64,000 nucleotides of DNA from Paratinospora sagittata (taxonomy: Eukaryota > Streptophyta > Magnoliopsida > Ranunculales > Menispermaceae). A model generated the notes under the pieces. That model searched no databases and was not told the origin of the DNA. It saw nothing but the letters and a program-made list of their open reading frames with translations. Both the position numbers and the translations under genes were made by a program. The stretch spans positions 21,294,501 through 21,358,500 of the forward strand of contig CM069610.1 of NCBI GenBank assembly GCA_035771175.1. Direction: 5' to 3'. Of the stretch, positions 1-11,341 are shown in pieces (position 1 is the first letter of the stretch; every line of letters begins with the position of its first letter).

Positions 1-2
1 AT

Positions 3-158
3 CCTGATCATGTTCGCAAATCTGGTCGACCGAGGTCGTCGCGCATAAGAAATGAGATGGATATAAGGGAACCCTTTTTTAAGATTAGATGTGGACATTG
101 TGGGCAGGAAGGCCACAACATGCGGAGTTGTCCAAGCCTCCGTGGTGGGGATGCATAA
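3..158 (+). CDS. MULE (Mutator-like) transposase, C-terminal end only
   Basis: The frame is open from the window edge to a TAA at 156-158 and encodes the last 51 residues of a protein. It has a basic linker (RKSGRPRSSRIRNEMD) followed by a CCHC zinc knuckle (CGHCGQEGHNMRSC) and a short tail. Plant MuDR/MULE transposases typically end this way: a SWIM region, an RKxGRPRxxR linker, then a CCHC knuckle. The knuckle is intact here. The catalytic domain and SWIM finger would lie upstream of the window. A PMD pseudogene starts 254 bp downstream on the same strand, an arrangement known from some plant MULEs. A nucleocapsid-like protein of another transposon is possible, but the linker makes a MULE more likely. 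Confidence 0.7.
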   Translation, partial: PDHVRKSGRPRSSRIRNEMDIREPFFKIRCGHCGQEGHNMRSCPSLRGGDA

Positions 159-412
159 GCTATTGTTTGCCCACATATATTTCACGTTTTCTATTTTTTC
201 AGTCTCATGTATCTTTTGCAATGTAATATGACACTTTTGGATAGACTTTGTCATGTACGAGTTATTCTTTTAATGATTATCGCATGCAGTTGTAGTGTTT
301 TCTACTATTTTATATAGTGTTTTATTGTCTCATTTTGATCTTTTTCTAATATTTTATCATCTTTGATGCTAATATGTGCTAATTAAATGTAATGTTATTT
401 CATCTAGGTTAG

Positions 413-2445
413 ATGGATCCAAGTCTTTTAGATCAATCTGTACTGTCGTTGCAAGCCCGTCATCGATCTGGTCCCATCTGGGATGGAGAGGTACTCACCT
501 TTTATTTTGATATTTAATTCCTTTTGAATAAAGTCTTTCATTGACAATATAATTTTTTTTTCCGCAGCCAGTGCAAGAGTTGCATTGTCGACGTAGGGAG
601 GCCGTGGTCCATCGCACATTTCTACTTGACCCACGTATTATTCCATACTTGCAGCGAGCTGGTTTTTATGGGGTAGCACGTGTTGGATTCATTCAGTTGG
701 ACTGGCACTTAATTATTGCCTTCACTGAGCGTTGGCGTCAAGAGACCCATACCTTCCACCTTACAGTTGGAGAGGCGACTATTACACTCCAAGATGTTGA
801 GGTGCAATTGGGGTTGTGGGTCGATGGTGTACTAGTGACGGGATTGACCAACCTTGAATATGGGGATTTATGCGCTGAGCTGCTCGGGTTCATGCCAGTA
901 GGGAAAGAAAGACGCGGGGGACGATTAAGTCTAGTCACCCTTGGAGAAAGAGTTTCAAACTTACCAGAAGAAGCGACGAAAATTCAAATACAATAGTATG
1001 CACGAGCCTATATTTTGCAGCTGATTGGAGGTGGGTTGTTGTTAGACCAGTCAAACAATCTTGTACACCTATGTGTTATGCCTCTTCTTACGGACTTCGA
1101 TGTGGCTGGTACATAAGTGTGGGGCAGTGCAGTGTTAGCATGGCTATATCGTCAGATGTGTCATGCCGTTGATTATGACAAACGAGGTGTTTCAAGAGCA
1201 TTGGTCCTAGTACAATTATGGACATGGGATAGATTTCCATTTTTGGCTCCACGGAGATGCAACGTTCGTCGCGAGGATCATGCCGGTCCAAATGCACATC
1301 TGTTGCCACCACCACCATTGGCATATAGGTAAACGAGTAATTTTTTACTTAAGTCACCTTGTCTCTTCTTTTTTAACATTCACTGTTAACATTTATTAAT
1401 TTGTCGTTAATATTTGCAGGTGGAGACACGCATTGATAAAGAAAGAGGTCCCAACGCATGTGATGAATAAATATAGAGAGACCTTGGACACTAAAGGTTT
1501 TGAAGAGGTACAATATTCCAAACAATTTACATACATGTATTGCTTAATTTTGGTTTTGCATGGTTTTTCAGCTTTGACGTTAGGGGTGCATGTACAGGTC
1601 AGGTGGACTCCATATACCAATGATTTCATTGATGCCTTGCAAAATTATTGCAAGCATGGGTGACACATTTGGCACACTGTTTCTCCACTAATTTGTTTCG
1701 CCATAGTTGAGTTATATCGGCTAGATCAAGTATTGCGTCAATTTGACATGAGACAAATGATTCCGGAGCCATGTGACACAAGTGTTGACCTTCACAAGTG
1801 TGATATGAGGAGCCAATGTGACAGTGATTGGATTCAAAAGCACATATATTATGTTGATGAATGGGAGCAGTGTGCTGAAAACTTGGCAGTTGGTGAAAAT
1901 AATGTTTCGTCACATATAGAGTACAATGACCCATACATGATTTGGTATCGATCAATAACCCGGAGGTATATGACTGAAAGTGGCGCAACTATCGATTTCT
2001 TGGTAAGATAGTACATTTTGCAATTCACGTTTTCACATATTACTAAGTTGTAGTTATTTTGGCTAACGTATGACATTTTTTATTTATTTAGGTTCGCAAC
2101 ATGGCTCAAATTAATTCGCACAGTCAGGTTAATGATATGACTGTACTGACGAACATTAAGGGGATTTCAATGACTACGCTACAAATGGTGCATGCAGATT
2201 ACATGGTTAGGAGGGACACAACAGAAGGAACATCGTTAGCATACCATCAGAGTCCCATCACTCCTTCTAGTCGAGTGGATCCATTCACGAATGTCCACAT
2301 GTCACCATTACAGCGGGATCCTTCCACCTTTGGTGATGCAATACCAGATATTGAGATTGACCCGATAGTTACTTCATTCGAGGACAATCCAACGTTGGGT
2401 GAAGAGGGCTACCAAAATGTTGACCTTTACCTATGGAGAAATTAG
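413..2445 (+). pseudogene. Plant mobile domain (PMD/MAIN-like) gene, five-exon relic
   Basis: Exon 1 (413-490) encodes MDPSLLDQSVLSLQARHRSG and six more residues. Exon 2 (568-1328) carries the PMD core (RWRQETHTFHLTVGEATITL; later WGSAVLAWLYRQMC and LWTWDRFPFLAP). The exon after the intron at 1329-1419 starts with TGG in phase. A further intron around 1509-1590 is inferred from a stretch foreign to the family. The next exon ends at 2002 (TVSPLICFAIVELYRLDQVL, then SPYMTWYR-like DPYMIWYRSITRR), and the last begins at 2092. Introns 491-567, 1329-1419 and 2003-2091 have GT..AG ends. In-frame stops at 994-996, 1114-1116 and 1661-1663 show that it is dead, and TAG 2443 may be a fourth. PMD proteins (MAIN, MAIL1 and their transposon relatives) act in silencing or are carried by MULE and gypsy elements. 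The MULE tail upstream suggests the transposon-borne type. Confidence 0.75.
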
Positions 2446-2562
2446 AATCCAGAGGGAAATTGGATAGGTAGGCGAAAAAGAATGCTAAGGCGAGGGCAAG
2501 ACTTGGGAGGTGTATTTATAACAGATACGGCTATTGAGGCACATGATGAATGTGGCGAACAC

Positions 2563-4203
2563 GATCGTGGGAGGATAGTGGGATGCGCTGAAAGTGGTTG
2601 GGTAAAAAAAAACCCGTGGTTAGGCCGAACAATTTACTAAAAGCTTCGATTTTTCTTAATAACTTGAATTCTAGTTGGGGGTCTAAAAATTCAACCGGGC
2701 ATGGGAATGGGGTTCCGTCGCCTCCTGGGGATCGTGGGAGGATAGTGGGACGTGCTGAAAAGGGTCAGGTAAAAAAAAACCCCGAGGTTTGGCCTCGGTG
2801 AGGCCGAACAGTTTACTAAAAGCTTCAGTTTTTCTTAATAACTTGAATTCCGAATGGGGGTCTAAAAATTCAACCGGGCATGGGAACTGGGTTCCGTTGC
2901 TTCTGGGGGATCGTGGGAGGATAGTGGGATGCACTGAAAGTGGTCGGGTAAAAAAAAACCCGTGGTTTGGCCTCGGTGAGGCCGAACAGTTTAGTAAACG
3001 CATCGGTTTTTCTCAATAACTTGAATTCCGGATGGGGGTCTAAAAATTCAACCGGGCATGGGAATGGGGTTTCGTTGCCTCCGGGGGATTGTGGGACATG
3101 CTAAAAGTGGTCGGGTAAAAAAAAACCCTGTGGTTTGGCCTCGGTGAGGCCGAACAATTTCTTAAAAGCTTTGATTTTTCTTAATAACTTGAATTTCGGA
3201 TGGGGGTCTAAAAATTCAATCGGGCATGGGAACTGGGTTCTGTCGCCTCTGGGGGATCGTGGGAAGATAGTGGGACTCGTTGAAAGTGGTCGGGTGAAAA
3301 AAAAACCCTGTGGTTGGGCCTCGGTGAGACCGAATAGTTTACTAAAAGCCTCGGTTTTCTTAAGAACTTGAATTCGGGATGGGGGTCTAAAAATTAAATC
3401 GGGCATGGGAACTGGGTTTCGTTGCCTCCGGGGGATCGTGGGAGGATAGTGGGATGTGCTAAAAGTGGTCGGGTAAAAAAAAACCCCGTGGTTTGGCATC
3501 GGTGAGGCCGAACAGTTTTCTAGAAGTTTCAATTTTTCTTAATAACTTGAATTCTGGATGGGGGTCTAAAAATTCAACCGGGCATGGGAACTTGGTTCCA
3601 TCGCCTTCGGGGGATCGTGGGAGGATAGTGGGACTCGCTAAAAGTGGTCGGGTAAAAAAAAACCCAGTGATTTAGCCTCGGTGAGGCCGAATAGTTTACT
3701 AAAAGCTTCGATTTTTCTTAATAGCTTGAATTCCGGATGGGGGTCCAAAAATTCAACCGGGCATGGGAATGGGGTTCTGTCACCTCTGCGGGATCGTGGG
3801 ACGTGCTGAAAGTGGTCGGGTAAAAAAAAACCCCGTGGTTTGGCCTCGGTGAGGCCGAACAGTTTACTAAAAGCTTCGATTTTTCTTAATAACTTGAATT
3901 CTGGATGGGGGTCCAAAAATTCAACCGGGCATGGGAATGGGGTTCTGTCGCCTCCGGGGGATCGTGGGAGGATAGTGGGACGGGCTGAATGTGGTCGGGT
4001 GAAAGAAAAAACCACGTGGTTTGGCTTCGGTGAGGCCAAATAGTTTACTAAAAGCTTCGATTTTTCTTAATAACTTAAATTCTGGATGGAGGTCTAAAAA
4101 TTCAATCGGGCATGGGAACTGGGTTCCGTCGCCTCCGGGGCCTCGTGGGAGGGTATTGGGACGCGCTCATAGTGGTTCGGTAAGAAAAAACCTGTGGTCC
4201 CGC
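2563..4203. repeat. 179-bp tandem repeat, about nine copies
   Basis: The landmark GATCGTGGGAGGATAGTGGG, or its variants, recurs starting near 2563, 2729, 2908, 3086, 3254, 3433, 3612, 3791, 3959 and 4139. Spacing is 178-180 bp. Two intervals of 168 bp lack the 11-bp piece GAGGATAGTGG, and the first interval (166 bp) lacks about 12 bp of the palindrome. Each unit carries an A8-9 run followed by CCCCGTGGTTTGGCCTCGGTGAGGCCGAAC, whose core GGCCTC-ggt-GAGGCC is a perfect hairpin. The array starts inside the degenerate 3' end of the PMD relic. Open frames across it are accidental, because 179 is not a multiple of three. It may be a satellite seed or a tandem-repeat-type MULE terminal region. Confidence 0.9.
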
Positions 4204-4789
4204 TCGATTGATTGACACAAGTACAAAAAAAGGAAAAAAAAATTGTATGGTAAAACAATTTTTATTTTTTATAGAAGGCTTCTTTTGGAAAGACGCCTTC
4301 TAGAATAAAAAAAAATATTTTATTCAAGGCATCTTTTAAAAAGATTCAAACCCTAAAACAAAAAAAAAATATTTTATGGAAGAAAAGACGCCTTCCAAAC
4401 AAAATTTTTTTTTAGCCCAATCAGCCTAAGTCCACATGGCGCCACTGTTTCGGTTGACCGGGCTTTAAATTGTCATACTATGGCAAACATGTCATTATTT
4501 AGATTTTGGTGGTATTTGTAATTTTTTTTATTTTTTAAAGGCAATCAAGTCAAAAGCCCAGGAAAAGCTCATATAGTCAATTATTGAAACAACCTATTTG
4601 ACTCTGACGTCATAGAGGTGACTGGGAGTGATCAATCAATTAGGCGCTTAGATCATGGAATCTAGCTTTATGAAGTATTAGACATTCAAATTAGTCCATT
4701 AATTTTAGGATTTAGTTGACTTGGTGATGAGTTAAGAAAATAAAAAGCTAGAAATAGGTGTTTGGATTGTGATAGAGAGTAGGGGAGTA
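4204..4789. other. AT-rich spacer with AAGACGCCTTC inverted motif
   Basis: No coding potential is seen. The segment 4204-4400 holds A-rich runs. An imperfect inverted repeat runs 4273-4302 (AGAAGGC .. GCCTTCT), and a second AAGACGCCTTCC lies near 4385-4397. The rest is unremarkable AT-rich sequence. The A-rich start could be the outer part of the MULE, but no 9-bp target duplication can be tested because the other end lies outside the window. Confidence 0.4.
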
Positions 4790-5054
4790 TGGGGTTGAGT
4801 TGGGTTGGCTTTAGGCTAAAACCTAATCCAACCCAAACAGCTTGGGTTGAAAAAATTATAACCTAACCCAACCCAACCCAATCCATTTAGTCCAGCAACC
4901 CAAACAAACCTAGTTTGAGTTGGGTTGGGTCGGTCAATCGGATTAGGCTTGGGCCTAGTCTTTGGTCAATTTCAGGACTAATTTTTGAGTCTAATCTAGC
5001 ACAACTTTTAAATCTATGTATTTTAGTTTTAAATGATAGCTTCTTGACACTAAT
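4790..5054. repeat. AACCCAACCC/GGGTTGGGTT-rich element, left part
   Basis: Short runs of GGGTTGGGTT and AACCCAACCC occur on both strands, giving locally self-complementary sequence (for example 4795-4900). The element is split by the solo LTR at 5055-8038 and continues at 8044. The target duplication CTAAT confirms that the two halves were once contiguous. It looks like a nonautonomous dispersed repeat. I could not define its terminal repeats. Confidence 0.45.
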
Positions 5055-8038
5055 TGTGGCGACCCCGCACCCCGGACCACCAACCCCACAGGGAATGGCG
5101 TGCGGAATGCCGGGGCGGGACGGCCTGCGTAGGCATCTCCGACCACTCCTCAACTCCCGTGAGGTGGTTGAGACCCTACGAGCCTTATCTCAAACAACGA
5201 CATAATATCAAAAGGTACTAAACAAAATTACCAACCGTATTAATCATCCAAGACAAGAGATAGTCCATAAAAATGAACCATAAATAAAATCATAATCCCT
5301 ACAGTCCATTAAAATTGACATACACATAAAGTCCAAAATGGTGGGTACAAATAAAAACCGTCATATGCCCACATGGTCTATCTAACAAGTCTCAACTCAC
5401 TCATACTACAATGTGGTAAGTATTATAATTACATAATCCAAAATATAATACTTCATAATTTAAAACACAGTTCAATCAAAATGCCTCTCAACTCACATCG
5501 AGGCTTTGGATTCTCTCGCAGGCAAGGCCCTCAAGATATAACTACTCCTTTGCCCTTATTCGGGACAGAAGGACCTGAAAGAGGAAAATGAGGGTGAGCC
5601 AACGGTGCCCAGTGAATAGAATTCAAATATGCTATCAATACTCATCAATAAATATCATGTATGCATGTCAATGTGTAGCATGATTAAAAGCTCATAACAT
5701 ATAGATATCAAGCATTTATAATAAGTTCGATCCAAGTAAAAGCTTATCAATTTGGATCCACACTCCACATGCATTGGGTTACTAGTGCACGTCTATTTCA
5801 CCGTACCGTTGATCCCAATCATGTTTATTTTGGGTTACTAGTGCACGTCTATTTCACCGTACCGTTGACCCCAATATCTTCCTTTCCTAAAACCCTCATA
5901 TGACAAGGTTAAGTCCCCCTATTAGCCAGATAGATGGGCCCAACCAAAGTCATAAGGTTTTCTTAAATCAATGCATCATTCAAAACATTAGAGCACATTC
6001 ATGCTTTCAACATACAATATATAAGTGATATGATGACATAAAAGATATAATCATAAATGAAGTCTACTCACAACCAAGCCTCGCGCGAGTATTTAACCAC
6101 ACACGACCACCAAACCGAATCAACCCAATCAAGATCCTGAAACATACATCAATATCCTACCATACATCAATTTCTATGCTCAATCACATAGACATTACAC
6201 ATCAACCCTAAATCAGCCCACATATAAACAATAGGCCTAAATCTCATCTAATCCCATCATTCAACTCAAATCACGTGACTTAGGCCTCTAATGCATAGTT
6301 CTCATACATAAACCATTATATTAATCAAAAATACTGATTTTCAATTCCTTTAGGCATAAACATGCCCAAATTGGGTCACTTGATCTCAAGTAGGCCTAAC
6401 CCATGATATGGTCACAACCACCAAATCAGTAGCATAATCAACCCTAATCATGCTTAATTAAACATAAGTTGCATCAATTCAATGATTCTAGGCCAAAAGC
6501 ATCAAAAGCCCTAAAATATGAAATTTTCCATACTTAGGCCATATTGTCGATTTACACTAGGTCACCATGTTCAGCCATGTATATTACTGATTTTGCATCA
6601 TGGGTTCATCAACAATGGCAACTAGGTCAACATAGTTGACATGCAAGCTATTTGGAAAGGTCTAACTTCATATTCTAAATTTAGGTCTAATACAAGCAAC
6701 CTTACCAATTCTTCATTTACTATTCTGTTCAGATGTATCAATATACCAACAGAAATATGTAATCACAAAATCAACCGTACAGATTGAAGTATGTGAAGAA
6801 ACAAACCTTCTGTCCAAATATCAGCCCAATCCAACGGTGGACCGAAACGATAAGTATATTTGATGAACAAGTCTCTAATCAGACAATTTCTCCTTTCCTG
6901 CTGCAAATACTCAAACTCAAATGACTATATCACACAAAATACTAAATACATAAACATCTCTATCGTTTGAATACAGAAATATCAGTTATAAACTACATAC
7001 CCAAATTTGATATCCATCCAACGGTAGATTGAGGAGATCTACAAGTTTGAGCGAAACGGTACTAGAAATCCAGACTTTCCGACCAGCTTTGTTTCAGAGG
7101 TTAGATCTCTCATAAAAAACCTCTAATCAAGATCTCCACCGTTCAGAATACAGAAATATCAGTTGTACACTACTTACCCAAATTTTATATCCATCCAACG
7201 GTAGGTTAAGGAGATCTATTAGTTTGAGCGAAACAGTGCGAGAAATCCAGACTTTCCGACCAGCCTTGTTTGAGAGGTTAGATTTCTTAGACGAAACCTC
7301 TGATCAAGATCTGCACCGACCAGAATGAATAACCATAATCTACGAACTTGCTGACAAAGTTTGAGCTCAATCTGACCATATATCCCAAAGATCCAGCTCT
7401 TTGATGAAAATGTCGCAGAGATCTTCCTCCTACAACTCCCTCATTCTTTCTCTTCTTCTTTCCTTTATCTTCTTTTCTTTCTCTTCTTTTTTTCCTTTCT
7501 CTCCACTCACCTCTTTCTAGCACTTCCTTGATTCCCTCCTTGATTCTCTCCTTGATTCTCTCCTTGATTTCCTCCTTGATTCTCTCCTTGATCCCCTCCA
7601 CTCATTCTAGCACTTCCTTGAGGGCATGAGACACTTGTCCACTTTCATGCACCAACCTTCACATGTGTTGGTCTCATACTACCCATACCAACCACATGTA
7701 CTTTAACTAATTTCATGCTTCCATGTATTTTAGATGTCCAATCCATTTAATACACCAAATTTTCATTCTCATTTATCCTTTTATTCAATCAATCCTAACT
7801 CATATCAATTCATGGTTTAATGGGCCCATGCATAAATAATAACATATGCATTATAATTTAATTTAACATGACCCATATACAGTTTATGATACACATATTT
7901 ATATACATTATCAAGCATCAACTATACAAACATTAAACAACCATCAAACAAACACCAAACATATCAAGGCAACGCATAGAGTTTGGGCAAAGTGCAATTG
8001 GGTTATGGGCTAGATGAAATAATTTTCGGGGCGTCACA
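5055..8038 (-). mobile_element. Solo LTR (2,984 bp), Ty3/gypsy-like, TSD CTAAT
   Basis: On the plus strand it begins TGTGGCGACCCCG and ends GGGGCGTCACA. Read on the minus strand it therefore starts TGTGACGCCCC and ends GGTCGCCACA, as plant Ty3/gypsy LTRs do. It is flanked by perfect 5-bp duplications CTAAT (5050-5054 and 8039-8043). There is no PBS, PPT or coding sequence, so it is a solo LTR left by LTR-LTR recombination. A second copy lies at 57727-60686. Both copies share an internal tandem duplication of about 60 bp (near 5775-5875) and another of about 180 bp (near 7010-7375, copies starting ATATCCATCCAACGGTAG). A CT-rich run lies at about 7425-7600. ORFs within it are low-complexity shadows. 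Confidence 0.92.
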
Positions 8039-8043
8039 CTAAT

Positions 8044-8093
8044 ATTCTCAATCTATTTAAAATAAACACTCAAGATTATCAACTATCTTATAT

Positions 8094-8174
<81 letters not shown>

Positions 8175-8445
8175 TACATAATCACATTTTCCCAATCAAC
8201 TTGGAAAAACAAGTTAATGTAAGGGAAAATAAATTAAGGTTCTATATTTTTGGAAGTGGTTCGGTTTGGGTTGGGTTAGTTGGGTTCCGATGGTGTGAAC
8301 CCGTGACCCAACCCAAACTAATCAGGTTAGGTATTTTCACACAACACAACCCAAATGACCTAGCCAACCTAACCCAACCCAGTAATTTTAGTTCGGCTCT
8401 TGGTTGGATTGGTCAGGTTGATGAGGTTGATGTCCACCTCTAATC
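8044..8445. repeat. AACCCAACCC-rich element, right part
   Basis: This continues the element interrupted at 5055. It includes a TA/GA microsatellite and then further GGGTTGGGTT and AACCCAACCC runs (about 8255-8430). No gene is seen. Confidence 0.45.
8096..8174. repeat. (TA)n(GA)n compound microsatellite
   Basis: About 30 TA dinucleotides (8096-8155) pass directly into about 10 GA dinucleotides. Confidence 0.97.
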
Positions 8446-9330
8446 GAGAGTAATCTTTATCAATTTATGCCTACTTAGTCGACTGGATGAGGACTTAGTC
8501 TGATAAAATATATGTGATAAGTAGATTTTTAGGTGTCTTTTATGCTATAGTTTATATCATTTTATGTTATAGTTACAGTGTAGTTTATTTCGGTTTGTAT
8601 TTTTATTTGTTATTTTAGGTAAATGATTTGATGAGTTTAACACTTAGTTCATGATTGATTTTGTAGGTTTTGAAGTGTTATCAAAGTGATGAACAAATGA
8701 CCAAGCAATAGAGAGAGAGAAGAAGCAATGCGAGAAAAAGGAGAAATAGTGAAGGAAAAAAGGTAAAACCAGCAAGTCAGGCGCTGCAACACCCTCTACA
8801 TTGGAAAAATGCACAAAAAATAGTAGCTTCCACGCGGCAGCTCCGATACACTCCAAAATCCAACTACGCGTAGGATTTTGATGCGATTCTTCGTCCAATC
8901 AACTCTGATTTTTATGAGATTTTTTTCTACCTTTTCTCCCTTATAAATACATCATTAAGAGAGGTTTTGTGAAAAAATATAGAGAGGAGAACAAGTTGAA
9001 GAAAAATAGATCGAAGGATACAAAGATTGTGAAGTTGGAGACAAGGGAGCAAATCTATGCATCTTGCAATTGGTGTTTTAGTTTCTTCTTGTTTATTTTC
9101 ATAATGTTCATCAAAATTCTTGTGTTTTCTTTTTATTTCAATGATGAACTAATTTTCAACTGATATGTCGATATAGAAAGATCTCCTTATTTCTTCATTG
9201 CGGGTTGTCGGGTGGTTGCCAAACCCGGTTCGTGTAGGACTTTGTTATTTTTCAGTTTTATCTCATGAACCATCAATGAACTACATAGTTCATCAAAAGT
9301 ATACTTAGCTTCCTCAATGGTCGTGGCTTT
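8446..9330 (+). other. Unclassified repeat-like segment with TATA box
   Basis: This is noncoding. It contains TTATAAATACATC near 8941-8952 followed by a purine-rich leader-like stretch and then T-rich sequence. The organisation resembles the R/U5 region of plant LTRs. A GGCGCTGCAACACCCTC piece near 8780 recalls the GC-rich motifs in the solo LTR at 26798-28128. No ends were identified. It may be a fragment of an LTR related to that family. Confidence 0.25.
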
Positions 9331-10106
9331 GGGTTTCCATACTTTGGGTGTCGCGACTCCTTCTCGGGTGACGTCACGACCGACACAAAATTCCAAGTAT
9401 GTTGTACCCTGACATACCTGAAACCCTGTGAGCCTCTCACACTAACCCAATTTTCCAAAAATTTTGAAAGAGTCTCCCCATAAAATTAATAAAATAACAA
9501 GTCCAAAATGCCACCTGATAAAACAATATTCAATCTCCACAAAACATTAATTCCATAGCATATCAAACATCCATATAGTGTTTACTGATCCTCAGATCTC
9601 ATGTAAATTTCATCAACATCCCATATCTTATCTATGTGATAATTATACAAAATATCATAGTGTTACAAGTATATACATCAAAATACAAAGTCATAATACA
9701 ACCCAAAATATCAAAAACATACATCAAAAAGAAAATCAGGAGTCCAACAACTATTACTCCTGAGCTTTCCCTTTTCATTTCCTATTAGAACCTGAAAGAA
9801 CTGGAAAATGTTGTGAGCAAACAACAAGCTCAGTGAATAATCCTACCTATTGTATCATGTATGCATCATATATAAAAACATGGAACTTATTTCAAAGTAT
9901 TTAAATCATATTCAAGGGAAACATAAATAACATATATGCACAATATAATTCATGAACATGCATTCAGTTCTAAAGCAATGCAAATTTCTATAAAAATTCA
10001 ATGTCCATCTCCCTCCTTCTAGATAATTGAGTGAGTATGCTCTTCATTATGCATCGATGAGGAGTGCACCGACCTCAAATTACCCATTTATCAATTATGC
10101 CATTTC
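9331..10106. other. LTR-like noncoding fragment
   Basis: The sequence holds short phrases typical of plant gypsy LTRs, such as a GTCGCGACTCC..GACGTCACGACC palindromic pair near 9349-9382 and AGCTCAGTGAATAATCC near 9826. It has no clear TG/CA ends and stops where copy X1 begins. Nothing coding was seen. Confidence 0.3.
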
Positions 10107-11341
10107 TACGTCGAAAAGAACTCTGTGCAAAGATCTGTTCTGAAAAAGTAGACTTATATAGTGTACTTATTAGAACAGTGACGATTGTTGAATTAGCGTC
10201 CTGATTTCGTAATCAGCGTCCTGACGCATAATATCAACTTTTTCGTTTTGTTCCTTGAGGGGGCTCATTACGTATAAGCGTCATGCTGAACAATGAAGAG
10301 AGGGCGCTACTGAAACATGAGCGTCCTGACATTCTTTGACACTTAAACGACTTAACCCTGAGGCCGTTCATGCACGGTTAGCGTCTTGCTATGTTTTAAA
10401 ACAATTAAGTACATGAAGACACTACTTTTCGAGTAAGCATCCTACCTTTTAAAATATAAAACATAACACGAGGGTGCTACAACTATATAAGCGTCCTACC
10501 ACATATTTAAAACAATACAAAACGCGCTGAAGGACAATCAACGTCCTAAAAGTTATTAAGTGAATTCCAAAGGTGAGGACGGTCCTATCTAGGTAGGGTC
10601 TTGATATATTGTTCAACTTATAACTATCAACGTCCTCACAGATAGATTCTTTGATGAACTTAGAAATCTTTCAGTAAGCTGATACTAAGTCAGCGTTCTG
10701 ACAACTTCATAGGTTGACTAAGGGGAGGCCGCTACTTACAAGTAAGCGTCCTTATGAATTAGTTCAATTCAACCTTCAATGTTATCAACCTCCTAATGAG
10801 TTACCAGCGTCCTGACTTATCAAGTTCAGGAGAGCGCTGCTAAATCATTAGCGTCCTGAAAGACTCTTGAAATATAGTTTTGACTCGAGATTAAAAAGAT
10901 AAATGCAAATAAAACTCGATAAATTTTAATTTAAATAAAGAGAATTAAATCGTTTGAAATACCGTAAAACGTATGATCAAAACATGCAAATATGCAAGTG
11001 ATTTGTGCATGGTTTTGGAAAAAGTTTAAGTAATGTCGATTAGAGAAAGATATACCTTAAATACTGTGTATTTCTCATATTCTCATAATCGTTAAATCCA
11101 ACTCTTTATTATGAGATCTTCCATGTTGATTGCTCGCTAGAGTTGAATGTCTTGAACGTTGATCGAAAGATGTACACTTGAAGATTGATCAAATTGTTCG
11201 AGTGGTGTGATCTTGAAATCATGATGTGAACATTGAGGTTCTTTGAATGAAGCAATCTTGAACGTCTGATATGATCTTGAATTCCTTGATCGAATCAATC
11301 TTTGACTTTCTGCATTCCTGAGGTGCTAAGATAAGCTCTTG
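10107..11341 (-). mobile_element. Repeat family X, truncated copy X1 (inverted relative to X2)
   Basis: The reverse complement of this segment matches about 33,180-34,390 (X2) along its length. Shared landmarks include GAAGATCTCATAATAAAGAG, CCATGCAT/ATTTGTGCATGG, and repeated AGCGTCCTGA (GGACGCT on the other strand). The AGCGTCCT-type octamer, or a one-base variant, occurs about a dozen times between 10,190 and 10,870. X1 abuts the integrase reading frame of element A at 11,341, which it replaces. No ORF of note was seen. X is probably the LTR or noncoding part of a retrotransposon, but its ends are not defined here. Confidence 0.6.

Noticed and set aside
413..2445. Functional host PMD gene
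   Set aside because: At least three in-frame stops within conserved exons and a 3' end merging into a tandem repeat.
2598..4215. Many overlapping ORFs with repeated peptides such as PNSLLKASIFLNNLNSGWGS
   Set aside because: They arise from the 179-bp tandem repeat. The unit is not a multiple of three, so frames rotate and no continuous repeat protein exists.
7287..7601. Lys/Arg/Glu-rich ORF (and its counterpart at 59891-60323)
   Set aside because: They are shadows of the CT-rich low-complexity run inside the solo LTRs.
4790..8445. Telomere-like repeat
   Set aside because: AACCCAACCC runs differ from the plant telomere unit CCCTAAA and are irregular on both strands.
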